Assembly: GCA_015680685.1 (NCBI GenBank)
Contig: MNCI01004877.1
Location: 115,850-179,849, forward strand
Direction of reading: 5' to 3'
DNA from: Gnetum montanum
Taxonomy: Eukaryota; Streptophyta; Gnetopsida; Gnetales; Gnetaceae
DNA: 64,000 bases
Numbering within the stretch: position 1 is the first letter of the stretch; each line of letters starts with the position of its first letter. The notes beneath the pieces are model-generated. The model made no database searches, had not been told where the DNA came from, and saw nothing but the letters and a program-made list of their open reading frames with translations. The translations under genes were made by a program, and so were the position numbers. Shown piece after piece: positions 11,791 to 22,540 of the stretch.

Positions 11791-13240
11791 TTAACGATAC
11801 ATTCATAGATCATCATACTCATAAATACAGTTTAAATCTTTAGAATGTTGGTGTAGGTCTTGCCATCTACCGATAAGACTAGGACACTCCACAATGATAA
11901 GCACTCTTAACGACGTGATTTTGATGACAACATCCATCCATGGTGCCGCTAAACCGGAGCAACTATCTAGATCCAATGTCTCCAAACATGGAAGATAGTG
12001 AAATGTGGCACCAAGATTCTTTAAATTTGTGCACTCACTCAATGACAAGAACTTTAGAGACACCAATTGCCCAATGTTGTTTGGAAGCTCTTCCAAACTA
12101 GTGCTAAATCGAGGGATTGCAACAAAGAAAGGTGCTCTACACTTTGAGGCATTTGTGCAACTCTCGAACAATCATGGACTGCTAAGCGGATCAATGAATT
12201 ACAACCTCCTATGCTTGGTGGAAGTTCCCTTAATGAAGAGGCACCTTGTATCTCTATAGATTGTAAATGCAGCAGAGTGTGTGGTGGAAGTTCCCTTAAT
12301 GAAGAGGCACCTTGTATCTCTATAGATTGTAAATGCAGCAGAGTGTGTGGTGGAAGTTCCCTTAATGAAGAGGCACCTTGTATCTCTATAGATTGTAAAT
12401 GCAGCAGAGTGTGTGGTGGAAGTTCCCTTAATGAAGAGGCACCTTGTATCTCTATAGATTGTAAATGCAGCAGAGTGTGTGGTGGAAGTTCCCTTAATGA
12501 AGAGGCACCTTGTATCTCTATAGANTCTGATGTTTCATTGACGAACTGGAAATTAAGTTGCAAAGACTTCAAGGTGCCCGACATCTGTACATTAATTGGT
12601 AACAGCCCATAGTAAGAAAATTATTCCAGGCAATGTCCCACAATATTTGAAAGCTTGCTTGGCATTACCTGGTCAAAGTGCACGGTGCTGCTGGGTGCGT
12701 ATATTAGGCTCCTCAACATGGTGCACTGTTGCACGTTAACCAGCTGCAATTGCGAGTACTCTGATCGCCATTAAAGAATTCTCGGGAACGCCTCTTTGCA
12801 TATACCCTCAACTTTAATTACCTCATGATGACGCTGCTCAGAAATATCATAAAAATCGGTGGAAAAGATGCGCAGGGATGCGGACATAAGGTCGAGCTTT
12901 TACCATGCGATGGTAATATGAGCTTCTCTCCTTCCACATACCCATAACCCTGCAGAAAAATGCCTTTGATATTGCACAAATCATGCTCCTGTAAACTAAG
13001 TTTATATCTGTCATTTCATGTCATGATTATATCTGTCACTTCATTTCATGACACCACCACGCGCAAGCTACTTATATAACAAGCAAATAAATAAAAATCA
13101 CATTAAAGTAATTACCTTTGCGTGCGTTGATTCCAACAGTATGGATCGGAACTGCAAGATGTTGGTTATCCTTTGAGATTGCCCCATTCTTTGGCCCATC
13201 TCTAACACAACGTCGTGCATTTTCGCCGTCAGTGTACGGA
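11791..13240 (-). pseudogene. NLR copy A: truncated pseudogene
   Basis: Only the 3' part of the receptor in copy B is present: the LRR exon (11803-12584), the exon equal to B exon 6 (about 12630-12990), and the last ~125 bp of the NB-ARC exon (about 13115-13240, including the MHD region). Homology stops at 13240, where gag sequence begins. Damage relative to B: an in-frame TAA at 12771-12773 (Tyr codon in B), a 5-bp insertion near 12900, a 7-bp deletion near 12107, and replacement of about 200 bp of LRR by five 66-bp repeats. It lacks N terminus, P-loop and promoter and cannot make a receptor. It still ends like B in 'CIYEYDD'. Confidence 0.85.
12217..12525 (-). repeat. 66-bp minisatellite inside LRR, ending at an N
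   Basis: Four full (12217-12480) and one partial (12481-12524) copies of a 66-bp unit, identical by eye. 66 bp is 22 codons, so each unit encodes one LRR-like block beginning 'SIEIQGASSLRELPP'. The array ends at a single undetermined base (12525), after which sequence matching copy B near 18235 resumes. Copy number may be an assembly product. Confidence 0.9.
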
Positions 13241-15423
13241 TTGTTATAGTGGGGTAGATTATAAGTTGTGGTCATGTGATAAGAAGCTAACCCACTATGG
13301 CACCAGTGACCATAAGATGGTATGCAAAGATTGATATGTCTCCCCACGTTGTTATATTCATTAAGCTACATGGTTGTTAGAGTGTTAATTAGTGACCTGG
13401 ATAAGGTAACAAGAGGTGTTAAGTTTGAAGAGGAAGGTGCATCACAATGTTGGGCTTGTGCTGAGTTGGAAGATGTAGTGGTTTCAAAACCATGTTGTCT
13501 CTTTTTATGGCCATGCTTAAAGAAAGGACACTTTCGACGTTGTGGAGGACTCTCACTACTATTGATAGTAATAGCATAAGTAATGTTCATTGGGTGGTGT
13601 CGTGGTGCAAAACCTTCTGGTACAACTAGTGGCGATGTAGAAGGAGGTGAAGGATGAGAATATTGAGAGTAAGGAGAAGTGTAAGGAACATGAGGTGGTG
13701 TTCCAATAGGAGGGGACAAAGGTTGATGATACTTGGAAGAATGATAACGATGAGGTGAAGTAGAGGATGTTGATCTAGTTGGGGAAACAAGGTGTTGAAC
13801 ATAATAAGCACTTGGTTTCGGGTGATACGAAGGGTGTGGCCAATTTGGCAATGGCCTCCTCCATGAATGGGGGTTTTGCCATAGCGGTTGAACATGGTAC
13901 TTCTGTACGAAATCTAGATGTAACATTCTTTCTCAATGCTCATGTAGATGTGACAAGATTAGGCATTGGCCTTTGGGGTGATCATACAAGCAAACATCAC
14001 ATTAATACTTATGATTTGTAGTTGAGCCCCTATCCTTATTTTCTTTAGCCTTTCTTTCCTTCCGATTGTCTAATGGTGTTCTGTCCTGTTTCTAGGTTTG
14101 GTATCCTCTATTTGTTCTGGTTGTCAAAGTTATCTTGCATGGTTCTCCCTCTAATAATGTTTTCAAAATTCTCCACATTTTTCATGTACCCACTCCGTCA
14201 TCTTATTGATCTTTGCCTCGATTTCATCTAGTGATTTTAGTATTGGCAAAGATGGGGATGGTTCCACCTCCTCGAGGTGAGTAGATTTCTCCTCTTCATG
14301 ATTATGAACCTTCGTGACTTTAAGAGTTTGGTCCTGTTGAGATCTTTCAACGTTCTTCCATTTGGCTATTTCTCCTTCTTCTTTTGCTACTTGCTTAATA
14401 AGCTCTTGGAATTGGTGGGTTTGTAGTTCATATAGTTGACCTGGGGCATACATCCCTAGGGTCTCCCTCATTTCATTACGGAGCCCATCCATGATGTGAC
14501 ACATTAGCCTTTCCTCAGAGAACCCATGGCCTTGGCATTTATTTAACAACAAGTAGTATCTTTCTCAGACCATCTCCAAGGGTTCATGTTGCCCTTGTTT
14601 CCACTCTTGGTTTTGTCTCCTCAAGGCTAACACTCTTGCACATGTTTGATATCTTTCATTAAAGAGTTTCACCATTGTAGACCAACAACAAATTGAATTT
14701 GGTTATCATACTTTTGCTTGGCCAACGAGTGTCATAGGAAAGAGCTTAAGTCTTTTCCACCCATTCTCAATGTTATTCCATACATAGGCATCATAAAAGG
14801 TCTATAAATGATGTTGTGGATCTAAATCATAACCCCATGAGAACTTAGGAAAGTTGTTTAAATCAAGCCTGGGTAAATAAATTTCTTTGCGATGCCTATA
14901 GGATATCTGAACAACCTCTGTTATATGCATTAGACTCTTAGTGGCTAGCAGGGGTTCATCGTCACTAAGTAGGTTGTGAGTTGGGACGATGTTATCTATG
15001 TTCATGTTGGCATTCTTGATTTTGCCCATGGGTTCGATTTTTAATTCTATGTTGACCCCTTAAGGAATAGTCATCCGCATCACAACATGACATTGAAAGA
15101 GAAGAGGAAGAGAGGGAACTGGAAGACTCATCATGAATTTTGTAAGTTTCCCAGTCATCCCCTAATGTACTCTTGCTATCCATTGAGAAGGTCCTAGGCC
15201 TTACGAGCTTCCCCATTCTAGGAGATGTCCCATTTTCACTAGAGGTGCCTGAGTTGGATGACAAGAGTCCTTGAGTATCGTTGGGGTATCCATGAACATA
15301 TGAAACTCCTACATAAGATTGACTACTCCAAACTTCTTCTTCGTCATGAATTTTGTTGGTTCTCCAATGAATTGCCTTGCTAGACATTATGTTATCATTG
15401 TCTTGTGAGAGAGACATTGTCAT
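13241..15423 (-). pseudogene. Ty3/gypsy gag remnant B
   Basis: Gag of the family with LTR 15552-16404, read leftwards from an ATG at 15423. The N-terminal part (14992-15423) is Ser-rich. The core (14802-15029) has 'DDEPLLATKSL' and 'LNNFPKFSWG', matching remnant A. The C-terminal gag (14163-14552) has 'GHGFSEERLMCHIMDGL' followed by a charged, probably coiled-coil stretch. Next comes a Pro/Ser/His-rich region with a Cys/His cluster ('CPFFKHGHKK', 13366-13926). There are fewer stops than in A but the frame is broken between the parts. It is cut at 13240 where NLR copy A begins; there is no pol and no 3' LTR. Confidence 0.7.
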
Positions 15424-15530
15424 GAATTATGTGTAACTCAATTAAATTTAATTTCTTTGTTTGAAAGATGTATCATTAATACCCTGTTACAATGATCTTG
15501 TATAATATAACTAATCTAGATAACTAGCAT

Positions 15531-15550
15531 CGTCCTCAGCAACGATGCCA
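15531..15550 (-). other. Primer-binding site, element B
   Basis: Minus strand TGGCATCGTTGCTGAGGACG, one base from the LTR start at 15552. It is the better preserved version of the site at 9684 and resembles the TGGCGCCGTTGCC-type primer site. Confidence 0.6.
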
Positions 15551-15551
15551 A

Positions 15552-16404
15552 TGATGAGCAACGAGGTATCCCTACACAACCATATGAATACGAGTGTGTA
15601 TGCGTGATCTGGTTAAACTCCGCGGATGGACTAGTTGTGGCACCTAGACAATTATACATTGACTGCAATTCGCTATCTTCCCATTTAGACTAGCAATGGC
15701 TTTGTCACATATGGTTTAGTCTAGAATGAGGTATATGATGTGGTCCCTACTACTATGCTACTCCTAAGGACAATAAGAGATAACTTAATTAAGCTAATGG
15801 GTAATAGAAAATAAGATCTAAGCTAGCCTAAGTGTGATGAGCATTCGTCCCTAATTATTCATATGCATCTTGGACTTTGTGTACTACTTTTGGGATTACC
15901 AAGCACACATCACTCAAAGCACTACTTGATACGCTACTGGGTTACCATGCAGTTACACTTGAATGTTCGTGATTAAGCCGTACTTATTTCACGTTAACAA
16001 CAGGAATAGTAAATGATGATAAAGAAAATATTAACTAAGAAAACAACAATAAATAACAAATAATTAAAACAAATAAAAAGCTAAGTGAATGCTGCAATGA
16101 TGGAGTAATCTCGATCTTTATTGCCAATCATGTGCGTGTCCAAGTACGTCACACTCGAACAAAGGTTCTATACAATTATAAGCATCACACTGCGAGCATG
16201 CACTTGGAAAGAACTAAAAACTAAAAACTAACTAAAGACTGACAAAAAGTATTGACTAATGATCTAACTGTGCACCTGAGTGCTATATTTATAGGCTAAC
16301 ATAGAAATCACGATATTGTGTATACAATATTGTATCTAGGTTGCGATATCGCGTACTTGATATCGTGTACCCGATATCAGGGCTTGGCAAACCGTGATTC
16401 ATCA
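15552..16404 (-). repeat. 5' LTR of gypsy element B (853 bp)
   Basis: Plus strand TGATGAGCAACG...GATTCATCA. The minus strand has a clear TATA box (gcctataaatatagc, near 16290). Upstream of it, at 16305-16385, is a cluster of GATATC-containing palindromes (cgatatcg, gatatcgtg, gatatcagg). It ends seven bases from the shared NLR flank, so it may mark the insertion point; the partner target duplication is lost. Confidence 0.75.
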
Positions 16405-17557
16405 ATGGGTATAAATTCCAAGAGAAGAACAATATGTAGGCTATGTGGTTTAATACATATTGGGGATGAGCAGCATGTTTTTCATAGTTACCCTTAAACT
16501 AAACATTTAAGACAAACATATAATATTATAGCAAAAGTCCTATATGATCTTTTCTTGTTAGATCTAATGTTAGTTGGTCTCTTTTGGAGTTAGAATTTAA
16601 TTTTCAAGATACAAATCTAAAGTTTGTCCAATAGATATTTTGGGTCTTTCAGATGTAATAAAAACTTAGTTTTAGTGTCATTATATATTGTACTTTTGTA
16701 AAATTGCTTTGAATCATAGTAAAGAATGTGTTCTTGAGTATTTTACATATATTAAGATATGAAACTTCCTCATGAAAACATTTTATATTTTGGATTATCA
16801 ACGAGATATTTTTGGAATATGTATCTACTATGATTTTAGAAAGATTACAAGTGTATGCTATAAATTGAAAAATGGCTTCAACTTGTAAGGGCATCATATC
16901 TATATGAGGAAGCATAATATCATGTAGTATTTATCTCTTCACTTTGAATTATTCTAACTAGGAAAGCTTCTTAAATTATATTATTTTTTTCTAATATATA
17001 TTGGCTAGATGTGATTTTTAAGGTAAACAAGGCTTTTATTTCACTTTACTTCTTAAGCAATGCATTAGTACCATTTGTAATTTTAGGAGCATTCTAAGCC
17101 AAGATATCTACAAACGAAAGTTGTGTCCACCTACTTGTTTCATGTGGCAAAATTGTATGCCTTATTATTTATTCTACAAATCATAATTTTAGTTTTTATA
17201 GGTTACATTTCATTCTTGAAAGGTCAAATTATAGAAATTGATGATGTGTTAGTCTAGTGGAAAGGGTCTTGGCCTAGTAACTGCAAGTCATAGGTTTGAT
17301 ACTACTAAGTAATATTAAGTTATAAATGTTGGGGTGTACCTATGTTTCACTTATTTTAGGTTCCAATACCATCAAATTATAAAAATTGCTATAAATTTAT
17401 TACAACACTCTTAATTAAACTTAGCATTAAAATATAAAGTAAATTTGAGTACTATTTCCAATTATAATTGAATATTAAATTGGCAATTGATATTGTAGTA
17501 TTGTACAACCATGTTTTAAAAAATATTTTAAAACCTCTAAGTAGATTAATGATGCAT
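16405..17557. other. 3' flank of NLR copy B
   Basis: Collinear with 10640-11790. It includes a second copy of the Cys/His retroelement tail (plus strand, about 16425-16575) and the SINE (17246-17360). Nothing here looks like a functional gene. Confidence 0.6.
17246..17360 (+). repeat. tRNA-derived SINE, copy B
   Basis: Homologue of 11492-11600: gtgttagtctagtggaaagg (A box) and cataggtttgatactac (B box). It is present at the same relative place in both NLR copies, so it was inserted before the duplication. Confidence 0.5.
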
Positions 17558-20500
17558 TCATGCATCATCATACTCATAAATACATTTTAAATCTTTATAA
17601 TGTTGGTGTAAGTCTTGCCATCCGCCAATAAGACCAGGACACTCCATAATGGAAAGCACTTTTAACGACCTGATTTTGACAACAACGTCCATCCATGCTA
17701 CAGCTAAATTGGAGCAATGATCTAGATTCAATGTCTCCAAACATGGAAGAGAGTGAAATGAGGAACCAAGATTCTTTAAATTTGTGCACGTCCTCAATGA
17801 CAAGAACTTCAGAGACACCAATCGCCCAATGTTGTTCGGAAGCTCTTCTAAACTAGTGCAACCAGTTAATTTGAGTGACTGCAACGAAGAAAGGTGCTCT
17901 ACACTTTGAGGCACTCGTGCAACTCTTGGACAATCCTTGACTGCTAAGCGGATCAATGAATTACAACCTCCTATGCTTGGTGGAAGTTCGCTTAATGAAG
18001 AGGCACCTTCTATGGTTATACATTGTAAATGCAGCAGAGTGTGTAGTTCATCGGGCATGCTAAACAACTGTTCCCAATTCAATAAATACAATTCTACCAA
18101 TGATTTCATGCATGCTAGCAGCCCTGTTGGTATTTCCCTCAAACACTTCCCAACTAGAATCAAAGTTTCTACATTTAACATACCCGCAACGCGTTCGTGG
18201 ACAGGACCAAAATCCAACTTTCCGCTTTCTTCCCCTGATGTTTCATTGACGAACTGGAAATTAAGTTGCAAACACTTCAAGGTGCCCGACATCTGTACAT
18301 TAATTGGTAACAGCCCATAGTAAGAAAATTATTCCAGGCAATTAATTAGGCTAATTTGGTGTCCCACAATATTTGAAAGCTTGCTTGGCTTTACCTGGTC
18401 AAAGTGCACGGTGCTGCTGGGTGCGTATATTAGGCTCCTCAACATGGTGCACTGTTGCACATTAACCAGCTGCAATTGCGAGTGCCCTGATCGCCAATAA
18501 AGAATCCTCGGGAACGCCTCTTTGCATATACCCTCAACTTTAATCACCTCATGATAACGATGATGATCACGGTCCCCAGAAATCTCCAAAAAATCGGTGG
18601 AAAAGATGCGCAGGGATGCTGACATGAGGTCGAGCTTTTGCGATGGTAATATGAGCTTCTCTCCTTCCACATACCCATAACCCTGCAGAAAAATGCCTTT
18701 GATATTGCACAAATCATCCTCCTGTAAATTAAGTTTATATCTGTCATTTCATTTCATGATTATATCTGTCATTTCATTTCATGACACCACCGCGCGCAAG
18801 CTACTTATATAACAAGCAAATAAATAAAAATCACATTAAAGTAATTACCTTTGCGTGCGTTGATTCCAGCAGCATGGATCGGAACTGCGAGAGGTTGGTT
18901 ATCCTTTGAGATTGCCCCATTCTTTGGCCCATCTCGAACACAACGTCGTGCATTTTCGCCGTCACAGCGTACGGATTGTCGACCGCAACATGTTCGGTGT
19001 ATTGCCAAGGTGTTTTCTTAAGCAAGGCCCTGTTTTCCAACGCTTCCATGATATCCTTCCCAAACATCCGCTCCAAGCGATGCCATCTGGATTCTTGGTT
19101 GAAGAAGGCGCAAATATCGAGAAAAGTTTCGTGGTAGGATTGTTCCAAGCCATTCAATGCCAAAGAAACCAAGTCAACGTGTTTGCCACCAAAACGTAAG
19201 CCCTGCTCACGCGTGCGCTCCTCCTGAATGGCGTTGAAAGCCGCCTGCACTGTGCCTTTGTGGTACCGCATGTACCTGCCCACCAATTCAATCAGAAGTG
19301 GCATGCCTCCACATATGTTATGTAAATATTGCTTCTCTTCTTCCCTCAATTTTGCTGTCCCCCCCCTCCCCATCTGCTTCTCCAGCATCGGCATCGCCTC
19401 TTTCTCCGGCAGACATTCCACGTTGAAGCTCTTCACATCAGTATCGGGATTTCTAACATCAACCCCACTGTATACTACACTAGAATCTCTGGCCGTTAGA
19501 ATCAGCCTAAGCTTTGTTGAGGCGTCCAGTTCAGGCGGTAGTAATTTCCCAAGTTCTTGGCCGTCCAACACGTTGTCCACGTAAATGAAACACGGCTTCT
19601 GCTGGAAATATTTGAGTAAAAGCTTTTGTCCATCTGTAGTAGTTGAAGGCATCGATACCTGCTGTTCAGCTATGTCCTGTATAATCTTTTTCTGCACACT
19701 TAGCGTTAACGGCTTACTTCCAAAGTTTTCATAAAGACCCACCTTTGAAAATTTAAATCCCAAGTTGTCAGCTACTCTTGCATAAACAGCATCTGCAAGA
19801 GTAGTCTTCCCGACGCCACCCAAGCCATACAAAATCACAACCGTCACATTTTTGCTACTTTCTAGCTCCAGCAGTTCAACAACATTTTTCAGTGTTTCTT
19901 CTTGTATTGCTGCAAGCAACGTTAATATGGGTTAAAAAAATGTTTGTATGCACTCATATTTACATTTAAAATCGAATATGCAATTAAACAAAAGTACAAA
20001 TCCGATAGATCGCCAATGTAATAAATGGAAGAGGAATTAAAGAAAAATTTAATCGCTTGCCTGCATGTTTGGGATAGGATTCCATCCTCGCCAAATCCAA
20101 CGACGCTTGATTTGCATCATAAGTTCGGAGGATAACTTGGAACATTAAGTGTTTGTAAATCTTTTCAAGACTGCGACGAACGCTTTCTAACTGCTGTTTT
20201 TCTATGGGTGCTTTGAACAATCTGTTTTACATATAGGCAGGTGGTTAGAAAATGTAACAGCTAAATACTCTTTCATATCATACAAAATATCATTATATTA
20301 CTGCTGTCACTCACTTGCACCACCAGGAGGATTTGGCTTGGAAGAAGCATAAAGCTGTTCCTTCAAATACCAGTTGCAGCGCCTCTTCCATTAAACCTGC
20401 AATTTGCTGTTTGAGCTTTGGCCTTTGTTTCAGAATGTGAAGGTACTCCATGAGTCTATACATTTCATCTACCACTTCTAAACACTCTGCCTTGTTTGAC

Positions 20501-21490
20501 GATATCAGATCGAATCTCTCAAGGACAAAACACACTACCAACAAGCCTGCAGCAACCCAATGAGCCTTCCCAATTCCATTCAGCACTGTTTTGGCAACGT
20601 CCTTGACAGTAGCACCTTGCTCGTTCGATATCTGCGCTTAATGAATTTGGGCTTTTATTACTGATTGCCTTAGATTCATAATAAATAAACTCTGAATTTA
20701 ATTTACTAGAGGGAATACTCACAAGGCTATTTGCAGCAGTTGCAGATTCAGAAAATAGATCTTTCAATTTGCGCAGATCCGTTGTGTCCACACACCTCCA
20801 TTTCCTCCTTTCAACTTTAACATTCTTAGGAGATGAAGGCCCTGATCCCTGCGTTTACACTCCACGAAAAATTATGAAGCTCCCCAACAACACACAGCAA
20901 CAACAAGTGTTCCCAAATTAGAAAAAACAATATATAGCACATTTGTGAACAAGACAAGTAGTTAACAAACATGAAATTGAAATCTCCCATACATGCCCCA
21001 AAATCTCAGAGTACCGTTAATAAAATACAGTGAGTTCAATGCATTGTAGTAAATGAACCTTGGCATGGTCACGAAGGATGCGCATGTAATCAACGAGAGA
21101 GGCCAGGTCTCCGTCAACGCCATGTTTTGACATATCAAGGATGCTTTGGCATGCAGCAGATGCAGAAATGGAAGCTTCTGCTGCAGATGGCTCCTCCGCA
21201 GCAGCACTAGAAGTAGGAGCTTCTCCTGCTTCTTCTGCACCCAGACCATGGTCAGCAGAGGTAGGCTCTTGTGCAATGGCAGCATCGCTAACGTTGGTTT
21301 GCAGGGCTGCCATAACATAGGTGCTGGAAGTAGGAAGCTGTGCTTCAGCAGCAGCAGCAGCCGTGGAAGTATGACCTTCTCTTGCAGATCGATCATCGCT
21401 ACCAGTAGAATGCTCTGCAATGACAGCAGCATTATCACGTTTGCCACAGCAGCCGCCCCAAGGTTCACACACTGACTTGGCGTTGCCCAT
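17558..21490 (-). CDS. NLR immune receptor (NB-ARC-LRR), copy B, seven exons
   Basis: Predicted intracellular nucleotide-binding immune receptor. Exons that splice in frame: 21490-21059, 20848-20723, 20631-20315, 20221-20061, 19909-18849, 18721-18368 and 18292-17558; together 3186 nt, about 1061 residues. Introns are GT-AG except intron 4, which is GC-AG (CAG|GCAAGC). Intron 6 is only 75 bp and removes an in-frame TAA. Residues 1-144 start Met-Gly-Asn with nearby Cys (a myristoylation/palmitoylation-like start) and are Ala/Ser-rich. About 145-345 is a helical region with a hydrophobic helix 'HWVAAGLLVVCFVLERF'; no TIR or RPW8 motif is seen. NB-ARC, about 346-699: P-loop GLGGVGKTT (374-382), kinase-2 FIYVDNV (Asp457), RNBS-B-like 'LRLILTARD', GMPLL, MHD at 665-667. 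Exon 6 encodes a linker; exon 7 (819-1061) encodes about eight LRRs. All key motifs are intact. Exon joins are inferred without transcripts. Confidence 0.85.
20061..20631 (-). other. NLR N-terminal helical domain (exons 3-4)
   Basis: Exons 3 and 4 encode about residues 187-345, a predicted all-helical block. It has a hydrophobic helix with Trp ('HWVAAGLLVVCFVL'), an acidic-basic helix 'NKAECLEVVDEMYRLMEYL', then 'LKQRPKLKQQIAGLMEEAL', and a last helix pair in exon 4 ('LESVRRSLEKIYKHLMFQV'). The layout recalls four-helix-bundle cell-death domains (HeLo/MLKL-like) more than the EDVID coiled coil, but this is an impression from pattern only. Exon 4 and its GC donor are conserved in copy C. Confidence 0.4.
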
Positions 21491-22000
21491 CAGCCTAGAG
21501 AGCCTGAAAATTTGTGCAAGGACACCGGCAGGCAGGCAGGCAAAGCGAAAAATGGAAGAACTTGCAAATCTGGGGAGCCTTATGGCAATTAGTGTTGCAA
21601 GATAAGGTACTGGGCGATCCGGATATAGAAATGATCAATTAGGGAGGCAGGGAAATGATCAATCAGGGAGGCAGGGAAGGAATGGGGATTGGAATATCTT
21701 GCTATGTGATCCGTAGCAAAGCTGGGGGCTTTAATCGGAACAAAGACAAAAGAAACCATCCAGTAAGAAAGATCGTGTCAAGATTCGAACTAGCCTTGTT
21801 TCGCTACAGGTTTGACTAGTTCTATTACACTTTTTCTTTGTCATCCACCGGCATTGGTAATGACTTTTGACTCCTTCAAGCCTTGTGTGTGAATGCTCTC
21901 TCTCGTATCTATAATGATAATATGAAATGGGAAGGATGGTAAAGTGCGGATATAATAAATTCAATTATACGAAGCACTGCTTTTCCAGCAAGACATTACA
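21491..22000 (-). promoter_or_regulatory. NLR 5' region with W-box-like motifs
   Basis: Upstream of the NLR start codon. It holds a (GGCA)4 microsatellite at 21527-21542 and a 24-bp tandem duplication at 21631-21678 (atgatcaattagggaggcag...). Two TTGACT motifs stand at 21812-21817 and 21867-21872, which match the W-box core bound by WRKY factors in defence genes. No convincing TATA box was found, so the transcription start is unknown. Confidence 0.3.
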
Positions 22001-22540
22001 GTTTTTAATAAAACACAACCTCAGCCACCGTGCACTGAATTCGGCTTCTGCACATGCAGACATGCGAGACAGCTAGATAGGCACGCTCACATTTTAAAAG
22101 CAGACGTCCATCATTGGCATAACCAACCCATCACCGCCAAGACAAGTATTCTATTCACACAATGGGCTCTTTGTCTCTCATGCCTACCCTGCCCATAAAA
22201 AATTGGCAATTAAATTAAAAATATTTTCAGATGTAGACTTCTTGTTTGAGTGCGAAAAATTCTTGAGGGATAAGGAATATAAAATTGTTTACGAGAGGAA
22301 ATTTAGCTTACTACTTGGTGATGTCCTTTTTTGATGTAGTGTTTTGTTCCCATTAGGCAATTACAAAACCTATGATGTGGTTGGTGAGGGCAAGGATATG
22401 TATGAGGTGGATTTTTTATTGATATACATGGATAATGTGTCATCAACCTCACAGATGTGTTTCATATTAACATGAATGCATACTCATGCTACCGATGATG
22501 AGTTGTGACTTACATATGCCTCTCCTTTAACCTACGAGGC
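22001..22540. other. Unassigned, partly coding-like DNA
   Basis: 22020-22190 is GC-richer and unassigned. Plus-strand 22230-22450 translates with little interruption ('FLFECEKFLRDKEYKIVYER', later 'GNYKTYDVVGEGKDMY'), suggesting an old coding fragment of unknown origin. Confidence 0.25.

Noticed and set aside
12211-12612. Plus-strand 133-codon frame with five identical repeats
   Set aside because: It is the antisense of the 66-bp LRR minisatellite; the minus strand matches the LRR family.
18906-19584. Plus-strand frames of about 97 and 118 codons
   Set aside because: They lie antisense to the NB-ARC exon, which has all NB-ARC motifs on the minus strand.
20962-21475. Alternative frames over NLR exon 1, including a Leu-rich 168-codon frame
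   Set aside because: Shadows produced by the Ala-codon-rich (GCN) exon; only the Met-Gly-Asn frame joins the next exon in phase.
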